64,000 nucleotides of DNA from Papilionanthe hookeriana x Papilionanthe teres (Eukaryota; Streptophyta; Magnoliopsida; Asparagales; Orchidaceae). The stretch lies in contig CM040424.1 in the NCBI GenBank assembly GCA_022702705.1, positions 75,395,452 through 75,459,451 of the forward strand, given 5' to 3'. Shown in pieces: positions 49,563-63,300 of the stretch (positions are counted from its first letter, which is position 1; every line of letters starts with the position of its first letter). The notes under the pieces are model-generated. The model searched no databases. It was not told where the DNA came from and saw only the letters and a list, made by a program, of their open reading frames with translations. Position numbers and translations under genes: made by a program.

Positions 49563-49859
49563 CTATTCGATGCCCTAGTTTTGTTCTGTCGAGAGAAATT
49601 CTTCATCAAAGGATTCAGGGTCAACAAAAAGACTAAATTAGTTGATCGGCAAAGCCCAGTCTATCGAGCTAGCCTTGCCGACCCGAAGCTTGCCGACTCC
49701 AATTGATTGGTTGAACCGAATCAGTAAAGCTGACCAAATTGGCCTAACCGAGCCGAAATTTTGCTAGCCCAATCCGAGTGTAGTTGAGCTAATGGGTCAT
49801 GTACATGAAATACTTAAAAAAATTGGGGAGCTTAAAAATTAAAATGATTAAAAAACATA

Positions 49860-49959
49860 TAAGGTCGCCGGCCACCTCGTCGTCCCCATTTCGTTTGATC
49901 CGCCGTTCCAGGCTCCTCCGTTTTCATTGATTCTTCAACTCCAGCGTTCGCCAATCCAG
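49860..49959 (+). other. Probable 5' leader exon of p24-beta
   Basis: A GC-richer block (GTCGCCGGCCACCTCGTCG) ends in CCAATCCAG|GTACTTG. The coding exon begins exactly at an acceptor, TTTGCAG|ATGG at 50255/50256, so a 296-bp leader intron is likely. The 5' end is uncertain. Confidence 0.5.
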
Positions 49960-50255
49960 GTACTTGAATTTATTTTTACTCAGATTCATTTAGCTGTTAT
50001 TCCAATGGATCCAAAGGATCGATAAGCTAGGTATAGCTCATCGGAGCCCTAGAAAGTGCTGTACGATTTCCCATCTCTCCTGATTCTAACTTCCGTGCTT
50101 CTTAATCCGGCTGAAGAACTTGATTTTAGCTCCTCTTATGATTGTTATCGTACCCCGCACAAATTTAGCGATGTTGTGTACGCGAATTTCATCTGCTGGC
50201 GTTTGATACTGGATTCCATCGGTTTTTCTAATTTCTTTTATGGTTGATTTTGCAG

Positions 50256-53200
50256 ATGGATAGAACTCCTTTCAGTTTGGTAATTCTCTCAGTTGTGGGC
50301 CTTTTGTCATGTTTGCAATCGGCTGTTGGGATTAGGTTTGTGATAGACAGAGAAGATTGCTTCTCCCATGAAGTTCCATATGAGGGAGATACTGTTCATG
50401 TTTCGTTTGTTGTGATTAAGTCTGAGACACCGTGGCATTACGGCAATGAGGGCGTGGATCTCGTGGTATGCGTTTATTTTTTTCTGAGTTTTTTTGGGTG
50501 ATTAGTTATTTTGTGTGAGAACTTTTTCCTTAGATTCTCTTTATGTTATAGGGATGGCTGTATCATTGAGTGTGAAAGATCTTCATTTCTTTTCGACCCT
50601 GTTTGGTTTCAGCTCAAGGGAAGCTTAATCCCTCCTAATAGGTTTTAAGCCCACTAGATTAAATCTGAAAATTTATTTAGTTTGCATAATTCTTGAATGG
50701 GAGGCTTGATTGAGACTTCTCATTTCACTTAATGGGATCTTTCTTCCACCTGTCATTGATATCCTCTGGTCGTCGTCAACTGTTGTCTGTCATTGGTGGC
50801 AAGGTTTCCATGGGCTCTTGCTATATCTGCCACTATTTGTTAGTGTTTTATTGCTTGCAAGGTCGACTCTCCCAACCATCTCCATTATTTTTTGTCTTTA
50901 GCCACCGCCACCATTAAGATTGCCGATGAAATCTTATGATGAGATCTTTAGATGTTGTCGATGTCCGTTAAACCTTTTGCTTCATCCAATTTTTTATTGA
51001 GATTCACCTAAATGAACTTTATAAACTCAACAAAATCTATGCGTTAAAACTATTCCCAAATAAAATTTTCTCTCAAGCAAATTATATTTCTAACCAATCA
51101 AACTTCTTAACTCAATTTAAGACTTTGATGTTCATTTATCTCACTTATCGAGCTCGAGTCAGAGAACAGCTCGACTGCACAAAAAAAAAAGTGTCTTTCA
51201 TTGTCAACTTGTTTACACAAAAATAGTTTTGGTACTTTGGTTTGTGAGTTATCTTATGCATACGAATTATTGATATGGCACAAAAATCTTTTTTACTAGT
51301 ATATCTTATTGTTTTTCTAACACTTAGAAAGATGTGACATTGTTTAACTAGTGTTATTTTAAGAGGGAAATTCTTTTAATTATTGTCAGAAAACCTTCAA
51401 TTTCAAATTAATTAAGAAGTAATCCTCTCAAAATTACTTGCTTACCTACACTTAATTTTTAATGGCAATAGGGACACTAGTAGAGGTGTGAACAGTACAA
51501 CCCTTGCATATTGATTTATTCCATATGTGTATTAAGGGATTGTGTGGTGGTAGCAAGCCCATTAGTATATTTTTTTGTGCCTAAACATTCTTGATCCACG
51601 AGCTATGATAGAAACACGAACACAAATGATAGTCCATCAAGAGAAAGTGTGAATAAGATTTAATCTTGATACCTAGGCCACATCAAGTAACTGGGAAGCA
51701 ATTGTGAGTTGAGCTTTATTAAACATATTTATTACACTATATCCATTTGCCTTGTGTACCTATTCGACTCATTCATTTTGTTTTATGCTCTAACTTAAAT
51801 TGTTTGCGTTGTTCACTGGCTTAAGTCATTTGCTCCATTCATTGTTCCTAAAACTCATAACTCAAGGACTAATGCCAATTGATATATACAATTAGCACTA
51901 GACAAAATACATCCAAAAAATAAATATATTATGTTGCTACGTCTAAGGTAAATGACGCTCCTTATTTGATACCAGACTACCAGTGTAAGCGTCTTGTTTA
52001 GTACCATGGTGAATTGATCAAGGGTGACACCCTTATGTGCATAAAAATTTTTCTTGTGATTGATTTCCTAACATTGCCCTTTTGCCACTTGCGATCTCTA
52101 TATAGGGGATCCTAAAGTCATGCTAAAGTTTGTAGGCATTCATATCAAAAGTAGGATTTATACTTTCACTTCATGCACAACTTTCAAGAATGAAGTGGAT
52201 GTGATCAATACTATTCATTTTTAGATAGGCAATAGTCAAATTTTGTCGCAATAGTCAAATTTTGTCCTTTTTTCTCAAATAACTTGACATATTATTAGAA
52301 TTTCTTTAGTTTTTTACTTACATTAGGAATTAAACTCTTTGATTCCAGGTATAATGTTTAATTCATCTCTTAGTTTTGAAAAACGTTTAAAGACTAGGAG
52401 AATTATTTAACACATGGTATTTTATACAGATCAAGGAATTGTTTCCTTTTAACTAATCGTTGAATCATTCTCTAATGATCTTGTAGAGCATTGTAAGCTT
52501 GATGGGCTTAATATTGCCTTGTATTTTTCAAGTTAACTAATGAATCTCTACTCCTAATCCTAACTAAATCATTAAATTTCTTTTCATCCATTACCACATG
52601 TTTGTCAATCCAGAGACCCAAGGGTTTAGAGTTTAAGCCTAATGTTTCACAAAAGATCTTGGAACAATGAATGCCTATAAATGTTATGTTAATAATTGAC
52701 TGACTTATGTCGCCACATTTAATGCTGATTTAAGTTACTATTCTTAAGCTCGTTTAATTATTTTCCAAACCTACGTTCATTATTTCTTTAAAACTAACTT
52801 GTCATTTTCTTGTACCATATATTCTACTAGAAGTCTAGTCTCCTCAGTGCCACAAAGCATTCAATAGCACTAATTGGGTACTATTTGCCTCATCCAAATA
52901 CAATAAAATTGCACTCTTTTTAATTATTATTATTTAGCATGAGTGGACCTAAACCAATCCATTATGGCTATTAGGCTCTTCACCTTTTAAGTGCACGCCA
53001 GGTTATTTTAGCCTAGCAACAATCATGTGAAAAGTTTACATTCATGATAGATTTTTACATTTAAATATTTCATATTAATTAAGAGGAATTCATAAGGAAT
53101 ACCATAGCAAACGCTTACTCTCGGACATAGAAAGAAGAAAATGTAATTCAATACCTAGTCCCTAATAAGATACTTGTAGCTTTCTTTGTATTATTTTTCT

Positions 53201-54245
53201 CTTCTAAACATTGAATAGGAAACTAAATTAGCATCTTGAAAGAAGGAAGATGTGTTAGTTAAAATAGGATTTTTCGAACATTGCACGTTGATGCTAAGAC
53301 TTAAATGAAGGAAATGCAATGTTCATGACTATAGATAGCTACATCTTGCTAGTTAAAATAAGTTCTAATGGTGGAACATCGTAATATTATTCCAAAGTAT
53401 TTCTCGCTGTACTTCCCTTCAAGTTGTTGTTGGAAAATTACATAGTAACAATTTGCTAGATAAAAAATTATGCGCTTAAATGCCTATTAGGTCTTTGTGA
53501 AGGTATTAGTTGTTTGGTCTTTTAAAGGTACTTGTGAAAGTGAAATAAGCTTTCTTCGAAGATCGTCTCTATTGCAGTGATGTCAATTTTAATATGTTTT
53601 GTGCGCTCGTGCAAATTTTGATTTTTAGTGATTTGAATTTGTGTTACCATCATGTAAAAGAGTGTGCTACATATAAGGAGTGCTTATTTTTATCAGCAAA
53701 CCTCACAACCAGGTGACCTGATAACATGCATAAACATTCTATTGTATTTAGCTTCTGTTGACGATTTACAAACTCTATGTTGCTTCTTACATTTTTGTAA
53801 AACAAATCATTGACCTGAAAGCACACTTCAACCATCAATTAATTTTTTCACGTTCAAGACGATCAATATCGACACAGACAATGATAAAGGAAATCTGTTA
53901 GTGAAGAATAATTATAGGCTAGGAGTACCATTAGCATATTGGATAGTATGAGGAGCAGCAAGTACCATGTATCAGTTTTGTGTAAGTCTTGGATCATCTT
54001 GAGAGAGCGCCATGTCTTTTATTTATTGATGTTCTGTCTAGCTTTCGATGCTTCAATTTCAATCTTCATTTGAGTTGGGCCGAACCTTCTTAGTTACTTT
54101 CAAGTGTAAAAACTTGGGTCATCTTGCTTCTTATTTGTTTTCTTGGTTTTCATGGAGCAGCTGAAATACAATTATAATATATATACATATATATATATAT
54201 GTATATATATATATGTATATATATATATACATATATATATATATG

Positions 54246-54307
<62 letters not shown>

Positions 54308-57300
54308 TACATATGTATATGTTGTAAGGGGAAGAGTTCATAGTTCATACAGTAGGAGAAATAATTGGGATAAATTGAAGGAGAGTGGTCTCATGACTAA
54401 TCTTCTCGTGAAAATAGAGAGGGGTTCATAGAAGGAGAGGAGCATGAAACTTTGAAATCTCTAATAAAGAGACATATTACTATTGAGGAGCGAGGATAGA
54501 GAGAATGAATTAAGGGAAATGAGAGAATGTTTAAGTTCAATTTATCATAAAAAAATATTATAATCTTAATCCCACTTACAGAAATAGCGGTTAAAACTTA
54601 AAATAAGTTCATTTTAATCTCAAATCTAAATAAGTTTTAAAAATTATATCATCTAGTTTTAGGATAATTTTAAAATTGAAATATGCTAAAAACTAAATTA
54701 GAATACTAAAAAGATTGACTAAATACTAGGAAAAGTTAGAAATGGTTAGAATAATTTTGCCGCATGCCCTGTACTTTAATGGAGATGTTTCTAGCATTCA
54801 TCTAAACATAGTAAAATTGATAAACTAAATGATGTTATTCTTTAACCAAAATCATTCTTATCAGGTTGGTGACTAGCTAATGTGATATAAGCGGGATTGC
54901 TCTATGAGTGATATTTGGCTTATGATTATATCCACTTCAATTTGGTTTATACATTATTGTTTTCAGATGGTTTTATTATTCATGTGAAATAGTAAATCTA
55001 GTTGTTATGTTGTACTTTTGGTTGATTAATACCAATTTTAGAGCTAATTGATGTTTGGAGTTGGACACGCCATGCCATGAATAGTGGACATCAGCTCTTG
55101 GAAAATAGAGGACACAAATAAGGTGTCGACACAATATTTAAAAAATATTTTTCCTATACTAGTAAGAAAAAATCTGTTTTTTTTGTAGCGATAATAAATT
55201 TTGAAATGTAATAAATAGGAGTAAAATTATAGTTCACATTTTTTTTCATAGGACTCCTAAATAAGAAACTATATGTCGTAATTTTCCTTTTTGCAATGTC
55301 ATCATTTGTGCAGAATGCTCCAACACATCCTTAATGTTTCATAATGTTATAGTAAATGTTAAATTTTCTAATGTGTTTGAAAAAGATGTCCAGGAAGTGA
55401 AAAGAATTTATCAGATAATTAAAAAATAGGAAAAGACAATTAACAATATTCTAGATGTCATATGTCAAGTTTCTGACTTGGCACAAGGTCCTTTAAAGTG
55501 TTTCTGTTTTCTATTGCACGCGTTTTACTGTGCCAATTACAATTTAAATATACTTGGTTTGGAAGTTTGCTTTGTTTTTGCTAAGAATGCTAGTAGTTCG
55601 CATGCATATGATGGGAAGTTGCTAGCATGGAAAGAAATATTTTGGCCCCCACCCACCCCACCCCACCCCCCCTCTCTCTCTCATCTGCCAGCATGCGCGC
55701 GCGTGCACACACACGCATCTTATATGCATTCTATATCCACATTAAGAGAGAAAACTCCTTATTTAGGGGATAAAAGGAAAGAGTTACTTTGAAATCACTT
55801 TCAAAGTTTTAACTGTGAAATCAATTTTTGAGCTGTGCTATTTCGAATCATAGTAATTTTGGAGATCATTTAAATGCCATGAAGTAAAGGGTTCATTTTG
55901 AAATGAAGCTTTCTAATGATTTTATGTTTAAAATCTATTTATGGCTATAAATTAAGGATAAAGAAGGGAGATTTAATTTTTTTTCTATAAAAAACATTAG
56001 TATAGGCGAGCATGAGCCGAGTATGTGTGAATTTGTCTTGACTAAAAAATATACAGTTTTTTAATTTTGTTTTTATTTCTGAGCTGAGTCGAAAGTGATT
56101 TTTTTGCGATTTGAATTTCAAGTTAAATTGAAAATTTAGAGTATTATTAATTAAGATTTGTCAAAGGCTTGCAATCTTATGAAAAATATTTTCTTGGCTA
56201 TGAGAAATTGTTCTTAATCATCTTTTCGTTCCACCCATAAGCCTCAAGCTTACATGGCAACTTCTTTTTTTTTTAATTTATATTGTGTCATTGTAGTGCA
56301 CCAAATTATCATTGGGTTATTGGGTGTTGTCTGTGATGAACTTGAAAATGTTTCCTCTATCTTTTTTCTTTCCATGCATGGCAAGAGTTTCCTAGTTTTG
56401 TGTTATTTTTGAAAGTTAGATGTTTATAAAGAGTATTGTAATCAATTTCAAAGGTATAATTCTTATTTATAATATGTTAGATATAAAGCATGTTGAAAAA
56501 AGAGATATATACATACTAGCTAAGAATAGACTATGACTATATTTTTTACTCAAGCTATTGTTTATTAAGAGATATATAAAGATTTTTGTTAGGTATTATC
56601 ACATTAGATAAAAATGAAAATGCCAGCAGAACACATTATTTAATGCTACTTTTAAGGAGAAATATTATTTAAGAGCCTAATTGACAAAACTATGAAGTGT
56701 TTTATACCTTTTGATGTAAAGAAAATTGAAGCGTTAGTTTTGAAGAAGATGCATAAAGATGAATTTTTATTAGTTTGACTTATAATAAATATTTGAGAGT
56801 TGCCTTAGATGACTAGGTCACATTAAACGTCGATCATCTGATGATCCAATTACGAGAGTAGATGTTTTAGATTCGACTTATGTTAAAGAAAGGCTGAGGT
56901 AGATCTAGGAAGGCTTGGGCTTATTGTATAAATAATGATCTTAATTTATTAGATTTAAATGAAAATATGACACTAAATAGGACACAAAGGAGAAAAAGGA
57001 TTCATGTAGCTGACCCCACTTAGTGGGGTTAAGGCTTTGTTGTTGCTGTTGTCGACTTATAATAAATAATAGGCTTTTGATTAAGGGTGAAGATATTAAA
57101 GTGACAACTCTTAAGATGGGAGGTCAAAACTTTTTCATGAAGTCTTGTCAATTAAAATTGAAGATAGTAAAATATTAGTAAAAGATCTCGTCATCCCAAA
57201 AAATTATATTATTATTTCAAGAAATAAATATTTAAAAAAGAGCAAATGAATAAATTATCATGTATATATATATATATACAAAAATTCTTCACTTACTGTT

Positions 57301-60300
57301 TATCCTACATAAAGTTAAAGCTTTGGTTGAGTTGGAATAAATAATATATTTTGGTTAGCAAATGTTTTTAATTAATCATAAAGATTGAGACGATGAAAAT
57401 GATTGGAAAATAAGTATTTTGCCTTAACAAGATTAAGTATTGAGAAAATTTTCAAGGTTTGGTATTTATAACGCAATCTAATTGATGACGGTTACAGTGA
57501 AGTTATGGGTGATGGCAATGAAACATTTTTTTTAAATGCGGTACCATTAACTTGTTTCTATGTCTAGCTATGCTACTATAAAGGTAATGTTTATGTTACG
57601 ATGAGTAATGGAAAACTATAAAGAGCAACACAAATTTGTTACATATATATTTTTAATCTTGAAAACACATATATTTAGTACTACGAGAACTGATTTGGCG
57701 GGCAATTAGGTGCTTGAAGTTATCAAAGTATGATAAAACTGTGTTAATAGTATTAATTGTTAGGGGTTTCATCAAGGTTGAACGTCAAATTTCCATCTTC
57801 TTTTTTTTTTGAAGTAAATGTTTAATAAGATATTCAAAGTGCCTTGGTGTATGCTACTCATTGATATAGTTTGGTAGGGGAATTTGGTGCTTCGCGGTGA
57901 ATTTTTGGCTAATGAATTTATTATTATGTTAAGATAGATATGAACTAAAAGCAGAAAGAGGGTAACATGCATGATATCTCCTTGTGCATATGTTCCATGT
58001 ACTACTTGCATGACTTTTTTTCTTTGATCTTATTAATCTTGTAGTCCTGTAGGTTGTCAATCAACATCAATGGAGCCTGAAATTCTTGTAGGAATACCTG
58101 ATTTTCGGGGCTTGAGCAACTCTTTTTAAGACCACCCTTTGCATGGCTTATGATTGAAGAATTTTTTTTCATTTTCTCTATGTCAGACAAATACTTGTCC
58201 AAAAAGTTTTTTTTTTTGTTTTTAAACTAGTATACATGGCTAGTGCCAGATAAATAGGCATGAGGCAAGTACAGGTAAAGAGGCTACAGGGTTAGCTACA
58301 AATCAAATTCCTAGGGCAGAGCTAGTGAATATTTAGTTTAAAGAAAGCCACAAATCAAACTCGAACTTTTTAACCACTAACTTGATAGACAAGGAACACA
58401 TCACTGACGATGTCACGCTCCAAAAGCCTTGGAGGTGGGCAGCCGGATCTTTATGTCGCTTTTCGGCCCACACCAATGTGGACTAAATGTCCGTGACATC
58501 CTCCTCCACCCAATCACGTGATGCCTCGTCACGGATCGGTTCCACTGAGGCCCTACACCGTGAAGAGTCCCATAACCGCGACGATCCCGCTCGATACCAC
58601 TTATCACGCTCCCAAAGAGTTCTTCGGAGGTGGGCAGCCGGATCTATGTGCTGCTATTCGGCCTCACACTACCGACGTGCACTAAATGTCTCGTGATACG
58701 AACTCTTTCGCTGACAATATGAAATCTTTTCAAATAATCAAAATTGTTTACTTTGAAGATTAAATTGATAACAAATGAGGATAGCCTTATGCTGTAATGC
58801 CTCAAAACGTGCCATTGTCTATACCACCTTTTTTTCCCCCTTGAGACCCTGCAACATGATTGGGACTTGGCGCAATACCCACTTATGCTGGTACTCTTTA
58901 GCACCCACACGATTCTTGATGTTTGCACTTGTGAATGGATCTCAAATATCTACACTATATAACCATTTCATGCACAGTGAAAACACAATTATAGACAAAA
59001 TAATAAAGGGACAACAACTTTTGGAGAAATTAAAAATGACCTCATAGCATAAGCCAATTAGTCATGTGAATCTGATCATAATCTATGTTGGTGGTCAACA
59101 CTTGAGTTAGTATGATTTAAACCAGAGAGGAGTTTCGACTTGTTCTTAGTTTTCTAGCACACTGTCTATCACTTTTCCAATTGGATTAGAAGGATCTAAC
59201 GGTTTATAACTCTAGAAAAACTCATAAATGCAAGAATCAATGCACTGTGAAGCTATTTTTGTCGCATGCTTGGAGCAATGCTGACGTCCCTCTAGTATAT
59301 GTTTAGCATGTTTTAGGTTTTAATCATGAAACTGTGTCTCCTTACTGCATGCAACAACCCCTTTCCGGATGCCCATTTTTAGAGCTAAATTAATTTACAT
59401 GCATGTCACAATTTCTTTATATTTACATATTTAGCATCTAAATTTTGATGTTTATTTATATACCATTTTAGTGTCATACTATATCAAACTATAGCATGAA
59501 AAGGTGTATTTCACTTTAGAAATGTTATTCTTACTGGTGTTTTTGATGTAATGTTCAAAATTTGGGTATTATATAAATATCAAAGTTTAGGTTTTGCAGT
59601 TAGATATGTAAATACATAAAAATTGCATGGCATGTGTTTATATCACACTTATCTTCTTGGTTGTTGAAACTCGGCATCACTTATCCTACCACAATCATTT
59701 GCATTGGAAGATTTTCACTTTTTTTAGCATAAAATGTTGTGTTGACAGAGTAATTTGGGCTGTAAATTGAATATTTTTTTTTTTTGAAGGGCCAACATGA
59801 GATTGTTTTCATTCGCTCATAATACCTGAACCTTTTCTATTGGTGGATTGCGTGTTAATTCTTTCATCGTTTTAAGCTTCTCCAATCGTTTTCTTTTCTT
59901 TATCATATATGTAGTTCGTGTGTGTTAACAGGTTTTGTCTCTCTATCTCTCTCTCTCTCTCTCTTTTTTTCTTTCTAATCTCTGCTTGTGTTTGCAAATC
60001 TGCCATTTTTTATTGGTAAAGCTGTTCCTCATTGCTGCTTTTTGGAGTCCAACTTTCACCTTAATGCAGGCAAATTTTGTTGGTTTGCATTGAAGAAGAT
60101 TTTTGGATGCCTCCTTTGCTTAGAATAATTAAATGGTAAATATTAGGAACTTCTACTTGTTAGAGAGCTTCAAGGATTCATGTCATAATTTTTCGACAAA
60201 AATTTTTACATCTATTATCGATTGTGCAATGAAACTCCCAACTTTTCACATCCGGGACTTGGAACCCGATAATGACAATTTTAGTTGGCTTACATCAGGG

Positions 60301-63300
60301 ATCAGCTTTAAGCCCATATTCTTTTGCTTTGGTTATGGATATTCTTATTAGACATTTACAGGAGGATGTACCTTGGTGTCAAGTCATTAAAAGGGGAGAA
60401 TGTTTTAGATATCTGGGGTCTAGTGTTTAAAGTGATGGTGATATAGATGTTGATGTTATTAGTAGAATTCAAGTTGGATAGTTGAAGTGGAGGAATGCAT
60501 CAGGCCTATTGTGTAATATTGAAGTTAACCCAAACCACGATGCAAAACACGAATTTATTAATAACTTAAAAGACAATTACAATGATGACTCAAAATAAAG
60601 AAAGACACTGTGTAAATCAAAACATTACAACAAGACTCAACACATGAAGACACAACAAGCTTGACGAGGAGGCAGTTTGGAGAGGGGGTGCCGGACTGGT
60701 GGCTGCGATGAAGGCCGGAGCGATGTCGGGTGAAAGTAAGTCAACGCTTGTCCAGGCTTGGCACTGCAACCGGGGGAAGCATGTAATATCGTCGAAAATT
60801 GGAATCTGGAGGTGGTAGGAAAGGCAAAAGAGATCGAGGCACAGAGGCACAGAGGCACAAATGGCAGTCAAAGATGAAGGGAAGAGGCACGGATTGCGGC
60901 TGGAGCAGAGGAACGGAGGCACAAAGGGCGGTTGAAGCCGAGTGAAGGAGGAGAAAGACTGTGAGCTGCTGGAAGGAAGGAGGCAATGGTGGGAGGCGCT
61001 GCGGCTTGTTGGGAGTGAGGTGGCAGAAAGAAGTGCAGGCAGAGGAGTGTTCGATGGCTGTGTTGGAAGGGCAGCAGGGAGCTGCGACTACAGGAGGATG
61101 CAGTGGGGGCATCTAGAAGGGGCAGCAGGGAGCAACGACTGTAGGGAAGCTACAGTGGAAGCGTTTGGAGGAGGCGGCAGGGGGCTGCAACTGCAGGGAA
61201 GCTGCAGTGGACTAGGCGGCAACCTGGGAGGAACAACAGGGAGAATCAAACGACTGTGGGTTGGGAGAGAGCTGATCGGTGGTGCAGGAATTTGGCTGGA
61301 ACGACGAAGATAATCACCACCTCAGATCGACGGCAAACTACGGGGCAACGTGTGGTGGTCGGAACAACGAAGATAATCACCACCTCAAACGACGTTACAG
61401 TTGGAGCACCTTTCTCATCCCTCGGGAGGGAAAATATTCAGACAAAACTGAATTCATATTTTAAAAAAGACCCCTAATACTAGACACTTCATCCCCTATT
61501 TATAAAAGATCTTACCCTAATTTAGGAAATATGTAAATTAAGAAAGGAAAATAAATATAAATTCAAGATCTCTGATTTTAGAAAATGTTTAAATTAGGGA
61601 AAGGAGAATAAAATGAACATCTCGGATTTTAGGAAGGGATTAAGTTAGGGAAGGAGAATAAAATCAGAATTTTGGCTTTTAGGAAAAAAATTAAATTAGG
61701 AAAGACCTACGAAGGAAAATAGGAAGAGGAAGAAAGGAAAGAAAAAAGAAGTGAGAAAAAGAAAAAGAAAGAGGAGGAAGGATGGGGCGGTTTGTCCCTC
61801 CCCCTACCCAAGAGAATAAAATCTTTGAGATAAAAAACGAAATGACCATTCCCATGAAAGGGTTGTAGTAGCTCCAATGATGAACAAGATTTGAGAGATT
61901 TACCTTTGATGGTTTGGTCATGTTAAATGTCGACAATGTGATGTCTAGAGCATATGTTTTAAATTTAACTTATTTTAAGAAAGTTAGAGTTAGACCTAAA
62001 AAGACTTGGGAATGTTGTATAAAAAATGATCTTAATTAATTAAAATCAAATGAAAATGTGACACCCAACTTGACATATTGGTGAAAAAAGAATTTATGTC
62101 GCTAGCCCCACTTGGTGGGACAAAGACTTGTTGTTGTATGCTTGTTAGCTAAATTTGAATAAATTGGTAACTTATTTTTAAACTGTCATTCCATGGAAAC
62201 AAATGTATATAATAGACTTGTATGTGCCGAGATCTTGCCAAAGACATGGAGTTACTATTTTAATTAATGAATACTATATTCTATAACAATAATTCTTCTT
62301 ATTTGTCTTTGAATTTAATATGTTACCATTTCTTGCTAAATTTGTTATCTGATAAATTTATGAGTTTCAGGTGAAAGATCCATCTGGCAATCAAATTCAT
62401 GATTTTCGTGATAAGATAAGCGATAAATTTGAATTTGTAGTTCGGAAGAAAGGCCTTCATCGCTTTTGCTTCACCAACAAATCTCCATATCATGAAACAA
62501 TAGATTTTGATGTTCATGTTGCCCACTTCACATACTTTGAAGAACATGCGAAGGATGGTAAGGCTTTGGAGGCTTGCAAGTTTCACATTTCATCATTTTC
62601 ATCTTGGGGCATTTACATACATACCACACATTTTTTTTTATATTTATATATCTAACTCCCAAACTTCAATATTTAAATACATACCACTCAACTTTTTGGC
62701 ATCACATAAAAAATACCACTATCATTAACACCTTTCCATGAATATATTTTTAATACCAAAGCGTTATAAATGCAGATATCAAACCATATGTGTTATATGT
62801 AAATACATAAGAGTTGTGCGGCATGTATGTAAATTTTTCTTTCATCTTATGCTGTGCTGAAAATATGCAGAGCATTTCTCTCCTCTCCTTGAACAAATCA
62901 ATAAGTTAGAAGACGCTCTTTACAACATTCAATTTGAGCAGCATTGGCTGGAGGCTCAGACCGAACGTCAAGCAATTGGTAGCTCTCTTTTGTCTAAACT
63001 ATCCATCTAATTATTTTAAAGGAGTTTGTTTTATTTTGAAAAAAAAAATACTGACTAACTGTCTATTTATTTAAAAAATATATATAAGGATATCTTGATC
63101 AATATATTTGTTCAGGATCAGTTATAAAATAAAATTCTTGAATTTATTTTGAGATAGAGAAAGTGCCAGAATGGTCCGATGAATGTTTACATAGGGTCGT
63201 TTTAGTCCCAGAATCGATAAAAAATGTCAAATTAATTCCCAAATCCTTTAAATTGAGGTTAAAATAGTTCTCTGTGGGGTTATTTCAGCTCATATTAAAA

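Larger units (their letters stand above)
58411..58698 (-). mobile_element. TRIM (terminal-repeat retrotransposon in miniature)
   Basis: A 288-bp element on the minus strand with the whole LTR-retrotransposon skeleton and no coding region. Terminal direct repeats: 58411-58498 (88 bp, TGTCACG..CGTGACA) and 58602-58698 (97 bp, TATCACG..CGTGATA). Next to the 5' repeat, on the element strand, AGTGGTATCGAGC resembles the initiator-tRNA-Met primer-binding site TGGTATCAGAGC. Next to the 3' repeat lies a purine tract GGGTGGAGGAGGA directly abutting TGTCACGG. The outermost bases of the right repeat have mutated. The flanks (GACGA and CGAAC) do not give a clean five-base duplication. It lies in intron 1 of p24-beta, antisense to the gene. 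Confidence 0.85.

Noticed and set aside
54143..54431. Open frames of alternating Ile/Tyr on both strands
   Set aside because: They come from the TA/CATA microsatellite, which lacks stop codons in these frames.
55478..55792. 104-residue plus-strand frame with Pro/His-rich centre
   Set aside because: It lies inside the p24-beta intron, is driven by a C-rich and CA-rich patch, and matches no family.
60617..61112. Minus-strand Pro/Ser/Cys-rich frames and the plus-strand 123-residue frame
   Set aside because: They overlap in several frames in a purine-biased insert and show no domain, start context or splice logic.
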